A program made the position numbers and the translations under genes. A stretch of DNA of 64,000 bases, taken from assembly GCF_964355755.1 (NCBI RefSeq), contig NC_092676.1:27944288-28008287 (forward strand). The letters run 5' to 3'. Below, piece after piece: positions 11,201-24,588 of this stretch. The notes beneath the pieces were generated by a model. The model ran no database searches. It was not told the DNA's origin and saw nothing but the letters and a program-made list of their open reading frames with translations. The DNA comes from Antedon mediterranea (Eukaryota > Echinodermata > Crinoidea > Comatulida > Antedonidae). The number at the start of each line of letters is the position of its first letter. Within the stretch, counting starts at the first letter, position 1.

Positions 11201-13694
11201 GTCTTGTCTGTTTATTTTGTAATCATGACTCTTGGGAGGTGACAACGATTCTTTATTAATAAATCGGGTCATCTCAAAAATCAATTTATTACTGATATGA
11301 TTATCGTAATGCGTCTGATGATATCTTACTATAACATACACTAAACCTATTAAAATATACAAATATTATTATTACTAGATTCAATTTGTCGTGCTGTTTT
11401 AATGATTTTTTTTTGATTTCTTGTGTAGGGAGGCCTACACATTTTGTGTAACATTCTTCAATATTAGACGATGCATTTGTTTCTTCAATTATTAGGAGGC
11501 CTACAATTTCAGTCGAGAAACGTTGTTTTCTAAAGTACTTACTTATACTTACTTTTAAATCGTCGATGAAGTGTAAATGGGGTCTAGTCCTTAGTCCGGG
11601 ACATACCCGATTTATACAGTAACATATACAGTAACATATACAGTATTCTTCCGTACAGTGCTATAAACTGGTGGTGGTGTTGAGAGTAAAGCAAATTACG
11701 GGGATTCCATTGGTGTTAGAAAGTGGGTGTGGATGTGTGTGGTCAATTGCAAGTGTTTTAGGAGAGAAGAGGAGGAAGGAGGGTCAATTGAACCACAATT
11801 TAAATAATGCCAATAAAACCATCAAGTAAAAACAACCTCCATGATTAAATTAAACCCACCTCATAACACATAACATAATAGTCATTTTAATATTTATTTT
11901 TTGTCTGATCAGAAGCATTTTTCAATGTTATGATCATGCATGCATAATGTTTTAATTACTCATCTTTCATCATCAGTTTTAGTAGTGACCATGTACTTTT
12001 AACTGCATTTGTATGATGTAGCCAAACTCTGTATAATGTAATTATCTATTGGCTGTGTAACGCAATACACATGCATTACTTACGGTAATTTGTTTTATCT
12101 GCAACTAAAGACGAGGAATTAATTACTTATATCAAATAAGGCTTTATACCATATGCCTCACATTTTATACCATTATCTTGAATTATTTAAATGTTTATCG
12201 TTTGTATAGATGACTCATCGTTTCTAATTCATTTTCTAAAGTAACTTCGTACAGTACATAAATCAGTGACTTTAGTTCACGTTTACTGCGAGGTAATAAC
12301 CGGATAGATTCTGATACGGTGCGTTTCTGCTGATCCACTTAGCGATATGGCACGCTTTCTGTGTGTTTGCTGCGACAATAAATTAAGTTTATTGACGCAT
12401 ATTACTTCATAATGTACCGTACACTAGCCTTTCATGAGTAGATGATAACATATATATTTAAGTTATTAGTACATACGTAACTATGTATAGTTAGTATACT
12501 TCGGTAAACCATGGAGGAAATAATATAATATTTCCTCCATGCATGCAACTACAGCATAATCGAAAATAAAATATGATACCAGAGCTAGCTCTTTTAATTT
12601 TGTAATATTAAATAATTACAGTACTTCTTTAGATTGTAGATATATAGTTTTATCAGGAAAGAGTGAAATTACAATTTTACTCTTCCCTGGTTTTATTAAT
12701 TAGCCCTGACTAAAGAATTCCGAAAGCTTGCCAATTCTTAATGTTTTGGTTTAGCTTTGTGCTTAGTTGGTATATCTCAAATTTTTGTTGGCTGTTTTAA
12801 TTCATCGTTTTAATTTAGTATCTCAATTGATACCCACAGAATTGCCTTTTATTAGTACTTCATTTTTTGGAGATAAATAATTACAGTACACAGTTTTAAA
12901 TGACGTATATACAGATCTGTACTAAAGTATATTATTCGTAAAATCCCGTGATTTTTTATGAGAAACTTCCATTCAATCAATGGCGCTTTGTGCGCTGGGC
13001 GCCATAGTACATAAAACATAAATTTATATTGCGGAAGTCATAAAACATGTAAAATCTAAAATCTGTACAAAATATATTATCACGTTTGTTTTAAAACGTT
13101 TGTTTATGGAGTAGTAGCAGGCTTGAAATTGATGATATATATTTTCAAAAGTATGCTGCTATAATTTAAAATTCGACGAAATGCCAATTTATGAATGTGT
13201 CCGAATTATGAATTATTCAGGATGTTTGCTAAAAACGTCGGGCGCACTTTCATCAAAATAGTGATCGATGTTTATGAACTCTTCTTAAAAAGCAAGGATC
13301 GACATTTATAAAGGCATTTATTTTATATGATTTCACGCCCGATATAGTGCTCTCTCAAGGGTGCCTGAGCACTTTGTAAATGTCTTGGCCTCAAAGGAGA
13401 AGACCGCGTTTTGCCCCGCGCACGGGTCAAACGATATGACGATAATTATGAAATTATATTGTGGCGGCCTAGATAATAGATTTCTTTCAATAATTAGATC
13501 TTCCATTAGGCTGGTCATCAATCAGTGTTGTGTGTTAATGAACTCGGAATTAATTCATTTCAATTATCTATTTGAAATCTAAAGGTATTATTTCAAATAC
13601 TGAATTTAATGTGAATGAACTGTACATTGTATTAATCCTGACAACATTAACATTTAAAGAAATCTATTTTGTAACCTCCAAGCCATATTGTAAT
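8243..13694. other. Gene-poor region upstream of ATG101
   Basis: AT-rich, no recognised exon. It contains two ACGCGCGCGTAC motifs (about 9894-9906 and 9939-9951), a short ACAGTAACATAT tandem repeat (about 11616-11645), and a dispersed repeat of family F (12670-12850). A 12-nt stretch at 11116-11127 is bounded by an acceptor and a consensus CAG/GTAAGT donor but encodes nothing identifiable. The open frame at 8966-9421 (minus) is low-complexity and rejected. Confidence 0.5.
12670..12850 (+). repeat. Dispersed repeat, family F
   Basis: CCGAAAGCTTGCC, TTGGCTGTTTTAATTCATCG and TGATACCCACAGAATTGCC in the same order as the copy at 4095-4240. Confidence 0.6.
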
Positions 13695-13852
13695 AAAGCT
13701 CTGTCTACACTATCAAGCTAGTTTGACAACAAAGTGTGATGTACCTAAATATGGTAGTGATATGCCCAAATATGGTAGTGATATGACCTCATCATGTCCA
13801 TATATGGGCACATCACATTTTGTTTGTCACATAAGGTTTGATAGACAGAGCT
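13695..13852. mobile_element. MITE-A copy 6
   Basis: Intact left end, slightly shortened right end (GATAGACAGAGCT); two internal modules. Confidence 0.88.
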
Positions 13853-15078
13853 ACGTTCAAAAGGAAAGTGTTCGTTCCAAAATGGCTACTACTGTATGCT
13901 TTATTAAAAGCAGGCCTACCGTACACAGTAATAAAAGCATAATATCTCTGTTCTATGGAAATAGTATAGTTATCACTATTAAAATTAATTTTAAAAATAA
14001 TTTATTTTAAGCGCAGCTATTATTGCCTAATTTTAAAATTAACAAGTAGGCTAAATGGTAATTCATAATTATAATAAAAGGCGATGTAGATCTTATTTCA
14101 TTAAATTGTTTAAATTGCTACTCGTTAAAGCTCTTTCATTCTTAACAACTGGACCAAGTCCGTGCCTTCAATGAACATAAAACAAGTTACGATACTCCTC
14201 CAAATCAAACAAACAGCAAATGGTAAGCTATTCGATTTAACTAATGAAGTAATCCTGGCATTTTATTGCGAGTTACTGAGCCATTTCTGGAGATAGTTCA
14301 CGTATTATTCTCGCTAAATCATTCATTAAACGACCTTTTCACTCATATGAGTGGCCAGCACACGTTATCTTAGCAAAGCGTTTTAATTCTTTCTTTTAAA
14401 ATCGAAATGTCACCGATTTTTAACAGTGCCTCCTTTGTTTAGCAATAAAAAAGCGTGATTTTGAATCGAGAAAATCATTTACAACCGATATTTTAAATTT
14501 ACCATTTTAAAATAAACAGCTGAAGATTAGAGAGGGAGATGTACACACCTGCTTTGAAAAACGTATGTAAACATATTGAATCAGTTTGTAAGTTTTATTT
14601 TGTGTTTTGAAGTTTAATTCGGTCAGATTTACGATGTTTTTATGTACATTGAAGGTTTTACGATTATGTGTAGAAATGTCGGTGTTGTGTAAGGATGTGG
14701 TATATACCTGTGTTGATTTATTCATAAGAACAACAGTACAGAATTAACAGTATTGAATTTCGTATGTTTTGATGTATCTATATATTATACAATACCATTG
14801 GGAACAGCTTGTATTATAATGGTGTGACAGGCAAATAGTCTTTTAGTTTTTTTATAGATAAGATACATTTGTTTTAGCAGGTTTCTCCTATGGATAAATC
14901 ATATATTGTGTTATGATTATATATCATAGGAATATATTACTTGTTTCAGTGGGCCTACCATTACATTCATTTAGAACTGTCAACGTTGATCAATCAAAAT
15001 TCAACAACATTCGACGACAGGTCGTCAATTATCAATCTCATTTTAATCAGATGTTTTCCGCAGTTCGGTTTGTGAAGC

Positions 15079-15215
15079 AAGCTCTGTCTACACTATCAAA
15101 CTTGGTGATAAAAAAATGTGATGTGCCCATATATGGACACGATGACGTCATATCACTACCATATTTGGGCACATCACACTTTTGTCGAACTAGTTTTATA
15201 GTGTAGACATAGCTT
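15079..15215. mobile_element. MITE-A copy 7
   Basis: Both ends present, orientation of the internal module reversed relative to copy 4. Confidence 0.88.
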
Positions 15216-15294
15216 AAGAATAGCATAAGCATCATAGGAGCAAGGAAATGTATATTCATCTGGTGTAGGAGGAAAAAAATTTGTTCCAATATCT

Positions 15295-15411
15295 TAAGCT
15301 AGTTTGATGTTCCCAAATATGGTTGTGATATGCTCAAATATGGTAGTGATATGACATCATAATGTCCATATACGGGCACATCACAGTATCTTTTTATCGC
15401 TTGAAATATAA
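15295..15411. mobile_element. MITE-A copy 8, ends degraded
   Basis: Only 80 bp from copy 7. Two internal modules; the outer termini are missing. Confidence 0.75.
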
Positions 15412-15731
15412 TTAGATCAAGACCGTGACCCAATTCAAATTGTCTTCAAGTCTACCAGGACACGTTACGAAATTATACAATAAAAATATTGCTACCCCGT
15501 GGGTTAAATTGCACTTGTGTTCTTGTGTGGTTAGACATATAATCATATAGTAGAGCTGATGTTGACACCTTCGCTTCACCACCTCTACAATTATGAATTA
15601 CTGAACCTATACCGTACATCGTAAATTCGAAAATTATTCCTTCTGGGACAATGGTTGTTATGTCATAATACAATATTGCGTCCATCATGGTATACTGTAC
15701 ATTATGCCTGTCTGAACGAAAAATATGTAAA

Positions 15732-15995
15732 AATAGCGTGAGATCGTGATTCGAATCCAAATCTCGCCGCAATCTCGCCGCAAGCTTGTATCCTTACTTA
15801 CATTTACATTTGCCTCTCTCCACCCAGGTGTATAAATGGGTACCGGTTAGATCAAGACACAACTTTGCGCTGAATACTATCTGCATTATGCGAGTATGTT
15901 TCCATACGTGTTTGATCTAACGAATGACCGGGTAATAATGTTCAGCGCATTGAGATATCTTGCTTATATGCGCTATATAAATTATAAGAATGAAC
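15732..15995 (+). mobile_element. tRNA-derived SINE (S1)
   Basis: A tRNA-like B box (GATTCGAATCC) is followed by a body with TTGCCTCTCTCCACCCAGGT, ATGGGTACCGGTTAGAT and GGGTAATAATGTTCAGCGCA. A reverse-orientation copy is at 41312-41610. Confidence 0.8.
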
Positions 15996-16680
15996 TATAC
16001 TATAATATAACATTGTGGTTGTGTTTTAATTTTTTTGTTTTAATTTTAAAAATATCTCCAGAAGGCCAATATACATTTTACTGAACATAATACATCATTA
16101 TCAGTTGATGATAAGCTTTAAAAAAAAGCAGATGAAGTGAATATAGACCGTTTGTATGGTACAATACAAAGCCAGAATAGTTTTTCAACAATATTGAGGC
16201 TTCTTTTTTTTTAATGTATATTTTTAGATACATTTTAACAGACGAAATTCTTCGAATGTCTCATCTTAAAACACTTGAAAAGATATCATTGTATTTGCTG
16301 AACTATTTACCTTTCTTTTCAATTTCGAAATGACAGCAGTTTGTTAGCCGTCCTCGTTTTAGACAAAGTCACTTAAGCTCGTACAATTTGTTTTTTGTAT
16401 GGATATTTTAATTTGACATGTATTGTGACTTCATTGCTTTTGTGTGAGGAACTGCTTATTATGATAGATTATGCAAGCTAGAACGCGTTTTTGACGAGTT
16501 CAGACGATCATCCTATTGTAATAGACTATTTTAGTAGGACGTTTCTTGATGATCGACAAATTCTTCTTCTTCTTCATCATACGACGCGATTGCGTTTTAA
16601 AAGAGTCGCGTGGACGCAATTTCATCCGACCACCACCTGTCAGAAGAGTAGGCCTAGAGAATGTTTATAGACGGTATTAA

Positions 16681-16828
16681 CTAGACTTGCCCAAAGTCTG
16701 TATAGTTATTTCGATGTTTTTTTCTGAATACAAGCTCAAGTAGTATACGTATGAAACGCCATATGTGCCAAAATGTTTATCTTTACACAAATATTAAATC
16801 AAAACTCCTTCTGGAACCCAGATTACTT
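16681..16828 (+). repeat. Dispersed repeat, family D
   Basis: CTAGACTTGCCC ... GCTCAAGTAGTATACGTATG, AAACGCCATATGTGCCAAA, AATATTAA and GGAACCCAGATTAC. Four copies in the window. Confidence 0.75.
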
Positions 16829-18167
16829 TTTAACATACATAGACCTGTTTCAAACGTTGCACGAATGACGCATTCGCACAGTAACTACAAAAACCACTAC
16901 CATGCCTATCAGAAGTCAGCCACTATAACGATCAAAGTTTGAAATAATGAGGTTGTTAATGAACCGGGTCATGAACGCGCTCGGAGGAAATCGCAATGAC
17001 TCCGAAGATAATACATCAGTGAATCGCGTGCGCCATGTCAAGCCTAACGACATCCCGCACCGTTTTCCTTCTTGTCAAGCGCTGAATTAATGACAAAACA
17101 TACTAATTACTATAAAGTCGTTTAACCTTCTTGAGCCGAGTGTCTAATACGCCACAATAGGACCCATGGTGACATTATTTCCAAGTTTTTTTCCACTTCA
17201 TCCGTGAAAGGAAGCGTGCTGATGGACCGTTAAAAGTCAGTGGATTGTAAAAGTACAACCGAGGACATTACAACCAAAACAAATTGACCTATTAATTAAA
17301 AAAATAAATGAATCTTACAGTTTTTAAAACATTAATTAATGTGAAATTGATTTTATGGAATGGAATTGTTCGATGCTTATCGAATTGTATGTTGAGGCAT
17401 GTGACGAACTAGTCCGAAAAAAACCCGTATTTAAGCCAAGTTAGGCATATAAGTCTTTAGGGAAATCCTTAGTATCATAAAATCTACGCTAAGCCCTGTT
17501 CTTAACTGTTTACGTGTTATAAGGATGAGAGAAATTCCAGCCTAGAAAACAAGAGCCCGGGGCGAGCGGGCAGATATCGACACGACCACGTGTCGGCTTA
17601 AAATCAATCGCGGTGCTCACCCAACACGATTTCAAACTGTGATAAAATTTACACTTGAACTTTTTTATTGGTATTGATAATGACTTTGAATCATTTGATT
17701 AGATCAATTGACCTCTCATTGTGACCCTGGGCATCACTGTAGTTTTTAAAACTTCACAGATGATCGCAAAATACTGACAGAGATGCCATTATTAAGCATC
17801 ACGATATATCGTATAGTTTCTTTTTAATTACAAGTTCTGTATAATGGTCTGTTAAGACAATTTAATTCAAAAGAAGATTTCAATCTGTCTCTAGAGTACA
17901 ATAATGTTGGTAATATACCGAATATAAATGGACTTCGACGGAATTGCTTCGAAGCGCAGGTGCTTTTTTTTGTACGTTACGGTATTTACATTTGTCATTT
18001 CCATAATCCAGTTCCGTATTTGGCTATTTCAAAAGATATTAGGCCTAATGCAAAAGTGTATTTTAGTACAGTATTATAGTTTACAGGAATAGCATTATTA
18101 AAGAGGATGGTTACATGAACACTTTACCTAAGTATTATTAAAGTGTTTAACAGTATAGGTACCGTAC

Positions 18168-18391
18168 AGGGTTCATGTAATCATGGATTTATATAAGTTA
18201 CCGTAGTTGAAGAGATTTCAGAGCAGGCTAGGCCCAGGGGTTAGGTACATGTGTCTTGAGACACAATGTCATCGTGTAGGTCAAAATGTAGGTACAGAGT
18301 GTTCATGTAACCATGGAGCTGAAGGGATTTCAGAGCAGGCTAGCCCTAGAGTAGAGGCAAGGTCTTGAGACACCCCTCGTGTAGGTCAAAA
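18168..18391 (+). repeat. Diverged direct duplication, about 110 bp, two copies
   Basis: Both copies contain TTCATGTAAYCATGG, GATTTCAGAGCAGGCTAG, GTCTTGAGACAC and CGTGTAGGTCAAAA in the same order. Confidence 0.8.
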
Positions 18392-18904
18392 CAATAACTA
18401 CATAAGTATCAGTACTTAACGCCTAGAGCAGCAAGAATGGTAACACAAAATACTGAAGCCTGATCACGAACGAAGGTGCTTAGAAGTGGTGGGTTCACCC
18501 AAAAAGTACAAGAGAAAAGTATCTAGTTCAAACAGGTGCATTTTATTATCCGAGTCTGAAAGAAGGGACTAACACCGGTAGTAAGCATACAACGGCTATT
18601 CAAAAGAAGACAGATATAGGCACTATTCATTATAAATGCCCGATATTACACTCTGGTGTTTTTTTGTGATTTGGTGACTGATTAGATTAACAGATAGATC
18701 TGTGCAATCTGTACTTTTAAATAAATCTAAATCGATAAATACCATCATTTGATACCGGGATGGATAAAGAATACTATATAGGCAGATTCAACAGGGGCGA
18801 CCATGATTAATGTATGTAGCTATTTTATGCATACTCGTACCCAAGTGTCGATATTAAAATAATTACTGTCTCAGGTATATATCATTTTGCTGTAGCTCGA
18901 TTTT

Positions 18905-19110
18905 ACGATTGGAGGCGAAATTTTCGTTAGTAGGCGGTAATTTATTTATGATAAAATGTTCGATTGGTAGGCGCAGGGAGTTTAAAACTTCCTGGTGGGG
19001 CGTGGTATATTTTTCATTGGAAGCGGGGTATTTTTTCCTTTGGTAGGCGTGGTAATTTTTCCTTTGGTAGGCGTGGTGATTTCCTACAGTGGTAGGCATG
19101 ATAATTTTCG
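18905..19110 (-). repeat. Degenerate minisatellite, about 24-bp period
   Basis: TTTGGTAGGCGTGGTAATTT and variants repeated about six to eight times. Its 24-bp frame produces a spurious open frame with HAYQRK repeats on the minus strand. Confidence 0.75.
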
Positions 19111-20298
19111 ATGAATCGAAGATCGGAAAAAATGATCCACAGGTGATCAACGCGATACTAAAACATAAAGAGATAGAGAACTTAACGAATTAAGTGGCTG
19201 TGCTTTATTTGGCGTCTTACAAATTCCTTAGAATTAGTAACGAGTATCTTTACCTTCTCATAATACAACACTGACTTAACAGATTTGTATCGGACATAGG
19301 CCTTATTATTCTCTCCGCATCATTACGTGCTTGGCGTGGATGCGTTGGTATTCGCGACCGAATTCGCGTCGTCTCTGCCAAAAAAAAATCACAAGTTTTC
19401 TCGCTTGGGATTCAAATGTTATGTTTCGTAATCATAGGGTCATAAATGATGCCATGTGTTTGTAACTTTGGCGGCGGCCGATCTTTAGGCCTGGTTGGTT
19501 CATGCGTCATTGAATAGGTCGAAGGGCTTGGCTGGTTTAAATAAAAATAATCCCCTTCCTAGCAACAGATGCAGGTGAACTGAATGTTATATTTGAGATA
19601 TGAACCTCGACGCCACGTCTGCTGCCTAGGGTGTTTGTGTACACAGCCATTGCTTTAGATCAAATCACTAGTATAGTATAGTGAGAGATTGACCACATGA
19701 ATATTCATCTACACATTAAGTATGGATAATTCGTTTTTAGAAGGTAGGCTTACAGTAATACTGTTAGTTAAATTTTAATTTAAATTTATTTTAATATTTC
19801 GTTTTAAAACTTGTCATTTCTATTCATGGTAGGCCGACATGCTACTGATTAAAAAGAATTTGAGTTATATTTGAGTTGTATCGGTACGACGAACGCACGT
19901 TCTCCTTCAATGCCTTTTCTACAATTTCGAGTTAAAAATAAAATGAATTATATTAATGTGTACTGTTGTGTCACAAACATGATAATATTGTGATCCCGCG
20001 AGAGTGGAAATACTGTTTTTTTTATATCTAAGTTGTTAAAAATACTGTTACGGGTTGAATACAACACAACAAGATAATTATATTTTATCTAATAGGCTAT
20101 ACATGGAATGACTAACACCTATGACTCAAGGAGTTCATTTATGGAGTAGATGGACTTAGTAATTTGCCGTAAGCTTCGGATAACCATCAGTAAAATTAAA
20201 ATGTGCTGTTAGTTAACAATTCTTGCATGAATGAGCGATTAAAGACTCAGTTTATGGATGTTGAAGGATTTAGACGATGAAAACACTGGTTCAGTTGT

Positions 20299-20575
20299 TA
20301 TTAATTAGAGCATACAGTAGGAAAGATGGTCACAAGAATTTGAATGCGTTTCATTGGTATACGCATTAAACGCGAAAATCGTGCATGATAAAAAAACACA
20401 TTATATTAATTTGAGTTTATCGAACACTTATTAATAATTAGAGCATACAGTAGGAAAGATGCTAACTTTAAAATATCTTCTCTAAAATTAGAGATAATTT
20501 AAATGCGTTTGGTACCGTACAGTATATAGGCCTACACTATAATAAACGCAAAAATATTGCATGTTAAAAAACGAA
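20299..20575 (+). repeat. Diverged direct duplication, about 135 bp, two copies
   Basis: ATTAGAGCATACAGTAGGAA followed by AATGCGTTT, ATAAACGC-type and GCATG-TTAAAAAAC segments, at 20305 and about 20437. Confidence 0.75.
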
Positions 20576-20682
20576 TTTATCAATTTTATTTATTTTTTAT
20601 TTCATACGCATCCAACAGCGAGTAACTCACCAATTACAGGATGGATAAACTATTTGAGTATTTCATAATTTTTTCAGGCTTA

Positions 20683-20866
20683 TACACCAGGGAGTTGTAA
20701 ACTCCCTGTTATAAACTAAATCTCATTTGAGGGAGTGGAGTTGAAACAGTGAGTTTTACAACCCTGGCACTATGTCAGGATTGAACCCTGGCACTATGTC
20801 AGGATTGAACCCTGGACCTTGGTTTGGAAGGCAGTACGTTAACCACCAAGATACAGCTCCACTTTT
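20683..20866 (-). mobile_element. tRNA-like SINE (S3)
   Basis: In reverse complement: TTGGTGGTTAACGTACTGCC, then GGGTTCAATCCTGACATAG as a B box. The B-box segment is duplicated in tandem (24-bp unit twice, about 20763-20810). Confidence 0.65.
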
Positions 20867-21988
20867 ATCGAACTATTATAATAAAAGGCAAAAAAACAAA
20901 TAATAAACTGTGATATATTTAAAATCTATATTACAATTATATTAGAACATATGTCGTATAAGATACGGTATGGTTTATTTGTTATCGTCTACAGTTCGAA
21001 GTCCAAATCTTGTTCCTTTATCATGTGTTCACATGTTAATATACTTGCAAATTATGTTTCGCCATAAGGGTCATACCTATTATTCTACTCAAGTATTTGC
21101 TTAGTGTCTGATAAGCCTATAGGCCACTTTCTAAGTGCTATATCACACCATGATATCATTATTTTATGTGTCAACAAAGAGTGTAATACAGATTGTTTAA
21201 ATTCCCATTTGGTATCCTCTGGTTATAAATTAGCAAGTACTAGTAGCTTTTGTTTTCTGGTTCAAGTCTTTACGTTCTGAAATTCGCCCTAGGCCTACAA
21301 ATGCCAAATCTTCTTTTCTGGGAGACCGCGAAGACCTCCAAAGTCTTTATTGTCGCTGGGACCACCCAACCGCGTCAACCCCCGCTCTTTCTAATCTTAA
21401 CCCTCGGGACGTAAACCGTACGTGTACAGACAGTCGTGCTACAGTCGCTACATAATACTGTGACCACTAGACCATGACGTGCAAAATCTTTCCCCAATAG
21501 AGATTGTTGTATACACAGACTAATCAGCGTTCAATATCACCGCAATTTGTATAACACCACTCAGTATTACATATGCGGACATAAATTGTGATGCTGAAAC
21601 GCATTCGAGCAGTTCAACAAGCAGTTACTACTTATACTTGTCTTTCAATATTTTATGATGATACTTGGAAAGTTTTATCTGTGTAACAAAAATGTAGGAT
21701 TGAATAATAGTTGTGCAGGTAGGTCTACATAGTTTTCTCTCGTTGGAGGATCATACAGGTTTTGTAGAATCGTTCTATGAACGCAAAGAATGACGCAAAC
21801 TCGTACGTATGTACAAACTCTATGCATTCCTCCTTTTTGATGAAATTCACGCGTCTAATTTGTTTCTGTTTGTGATACGCAGTATACACATATTTCGCCA
21901 GTACCACGAAAATATATTAAACTCGTATCGATCAATCAATTAATCGAAGATTAATATGTGTTTATGTATGCTGCGCCTTTAGTGGGGT

Positions 21989-22138
21989 AAAGCGTGGTTC
22001 CCACTAGAGACGCAACACAACAACGTAACGCAACGTAATGGATTTGACCAATGACAGGCGATGAATTATTCGAACTGTCGCTTTACTTGTCATTGGTCAA
22101 CTCGCTTGCGTTGCGTCCTATGGTGGGAATCAATTTTA
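21989..22138. mobile_element. MITE-B copy 2
   Basis: AAAGCGTGGTTCCCACTAGA at the left; right arm slightly degraded. Confidence 0.85.
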
Positions 22139-22572
22139 GGTCAGTGACAATTATACCAACTTTACAATCACAGGTTCTAGATTTATACCCACATATGCAA
22201 TCAAATACGCATCGCGTGGGCGTCAAATCTGGGAGAAAAACAAACTTTGAAATAAACTATCATATTAGAATATCCGCTGTTATATTGTGTGAATACATAT
22301 ACGATAAAAATTGATGAGAACAATGTTGATAGGGTTAGCAACCTTATTAAATCTAAGAAAATGAAAGTGGATATAAAACGGTGGGTTTTGTTTAAGTGGA
22401 TGGTTGCCAAACCACTTTTCGATTAACAACAACATTATTTCTATCAGAAAGTCAATAACCTATGGTGCAGGTTGATCAAAATAAGTATTTGTTTAAGTAT
22501 CTCAGCAAAGCGTAACGTTAACGCACGGACATAGTTACTGTACATGTCATCACAATCTGAAAGCACGTCCCT

Positions 22573-22730
22573 TTTGGTTCCCACCTAGGACGCAATGCAA
22601 TGACGTAAGCGCAACGCAACCGAATTGACCAATGACAAGCGATAGTTAGGATAATCCATCATTTGTGATTGGTCAAGTTACTTATTTGCGCTTACGTCAT
22701 GCGTTGCGTCCTAGTGTAAGCCACGCTTAA
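22573..22730. mobile_element. MITE-B copy 3
   Basis: Same arms (GGACGCAATGCAATGACGTA; TTACGTCATGCGTTGCGTCC), termini diverged. Confidence 0.85.
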
Positions 22731-24444
22731 GCATACGAGTATTATTAATGACACCATGGCTAGTATGGTACGCCAAACAGAGCATTGATTAATGTACTTA
22801 TTTATTCTCTCTTTATACTGAATGACTGAATGGCTAAAGCATTGATTTCCAAAGTGGTTCAGTAGAGAACATAACAATAAAATAATAATATAATAATTTA
22901 AATTACAATGTCAACGTAGATTCAGATGTGCTAGTAGGTGGCTATGTCAACAACAACAAGAGTATCAACAACAACAAGAGTATCAACAATAACAGCATCA
23001 ACAAATTCAAAAGCATAATTTAGAAATGAAAGCCAAGGGAAATCACACAAAAAAATGTTATTCTTAAACAATCCGCCTGGGATTAAAGGAAGGAGTGTAA
23101 CCAATTACTTAGTCTTAATGGGTCCCAGTTAGCATTGGTAAGAACAATACGTCTATTCTCTGGCGAATGACAGTAAACCTTGCGGCTATAATATCCGATT
23201 TGTATAATAATAATCTACGGGTCTTGCGACCACTTTAAACTCATTTAAATTCATTTAACGATTGACTTAACACTGAATCTCATTGTTTATGATTTTAAGT
23301 GTTTTTTCCGTCCGTTCGTTGACATTGGTTGTCGAATAGTTACCGTGGCTATTGTATAACCTACAACTTTCCAGGGATGTGGCAATATATTAGGCATACA
23401 TTTTCAGTTATCGTGAAGATTGTCCGTAAATGAAAACTGTTTATTTTATAAAATGTAAGTACGGTGCAGTACCGGTACATTCTTCCTGGCAGCAGACTCA
23501 CTCTCAGCGTCGATATATAGCTATAGTAGGAGGCCTACGAATTTGTACCCGCGCGTAAACATTTACAGTATTTTCAGATTTGTCAATTTTCAATATTCGT
23601 ATCCAAGAATGGGCGATTATTTAAATATATTATGCTTGTCTAGAGTTTGCTGATATTGCAATTACTAAACTACACGAATACAGTTCATTCAGACCATACA
23701 TCTATTATCTGCAATATTCTATTCATAAATCTAGATTCATACTAGTCAATGTGTCTGTATGTATAGAAACGTTTCAGTTACAATTTTACTTCAACGCGTT
23801 CGAACACACCCGCAAGGAAAAAGTTGTTTTACACTTAATAAACAATCTCATACTAATTACTAACAATTAAATCTTGACTTTAGGCTGTGTTTCTGCCCAA
23901 CACACAAGCCTAGCGTTTTGATTTCGATTCATGTCCGTAAATTGCCCAGGGTGTGATATCATGCTCGTAAACTTGAAAAGCCGGGCTTTACCATAATGAC
24001 CTGTGGTTGATGGATATAAACTATCACGATTTATTGCCACTAATGAGCCAGAAAATAAGATTAACGAGTGGCTCCGTGGGTGTAAAGAGACATTACCAAA
24101 CTAATGATCATGATTAATAAAGTGTTATAACCAAGTGTTTTTTTTGTTTCATTTTTATCTAATGTTCGAAACGGAAAAGTTCTGATTTCGTTATGTAATG
24201 TAGCGCAGGTGACGTCAACCATGGAGTAAAGAATCTTTCGCAAGTACACCTAGCTAAATTTTTCACGTTTCACACTGATACATTTTGTGTGAAACGCCAA
24301 ACGCGCAAGAAATTAAACATAGGTACATAATCAACGATTGTGCTTAACATTACAGAATGCAACTACAGTTAATGTTTTTCTATTTGTTTATGCATAGTAT
24401 TGGTAATTAGCCAACTCTGAAAGATAGATGTTACTCTGACAAGA

Positions 24445-24513
24445 AGCGTAACGAAACTTGATCAAGCGTAACAAAACACAATCAAGCGTAACGAGACTCG
24501 ATCAAGCGTAACT
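24445..24513 (+). repeat. 20-bp tandem repeat, about 3.5 units, upstream of the RASSF coding exon
   Basis: Units begin AAGCGTAACGAAACTTGATC and recur at 20-bp spacing three times with small changes, then a partial fourth. It ends about 75 bp before the exon acceptor, so it is in the 5' UTR intron. Confidence 0.8.
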
Positions 24514-24588
24514 GGAATGAAAGTCGTTGATTGAATTATCATGATTTACCATGCAGAAATTAATTAAAATGTTTGTTTTTATTTCCAG

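Larger units (their letters stand above)
15996..24444. other. Gene-poor region before the RASSF gene
   Basis: No convincing exon. It holds a family D repeat, tandem duplications at 18168-18391 and 20299-20575, a degenerate minisatellite at 18905-19110, a tRNA-like SINE at 20683-20866 and two MITE-B copies (21989-22138, 22573-22730). A relatively GC-rich patch at 19440-19660 with CCTAGCAAC and E-box motifs could be a promoter; not supported further. Confidence 0.5.

Noticed and set aside
20740-20866. A functional tRNA gene
   Set aside because: A and B boxes are present, but the sequence does not fold as a full cloverleaf and has an internal duplication; read as a SINE.
21370-21480. tRNA-like segment (GTCATGGTCTAGTGGTCAC in reverse complement)
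   Set aside because: Only the A-box region is suggestive; no B box at the right distance.
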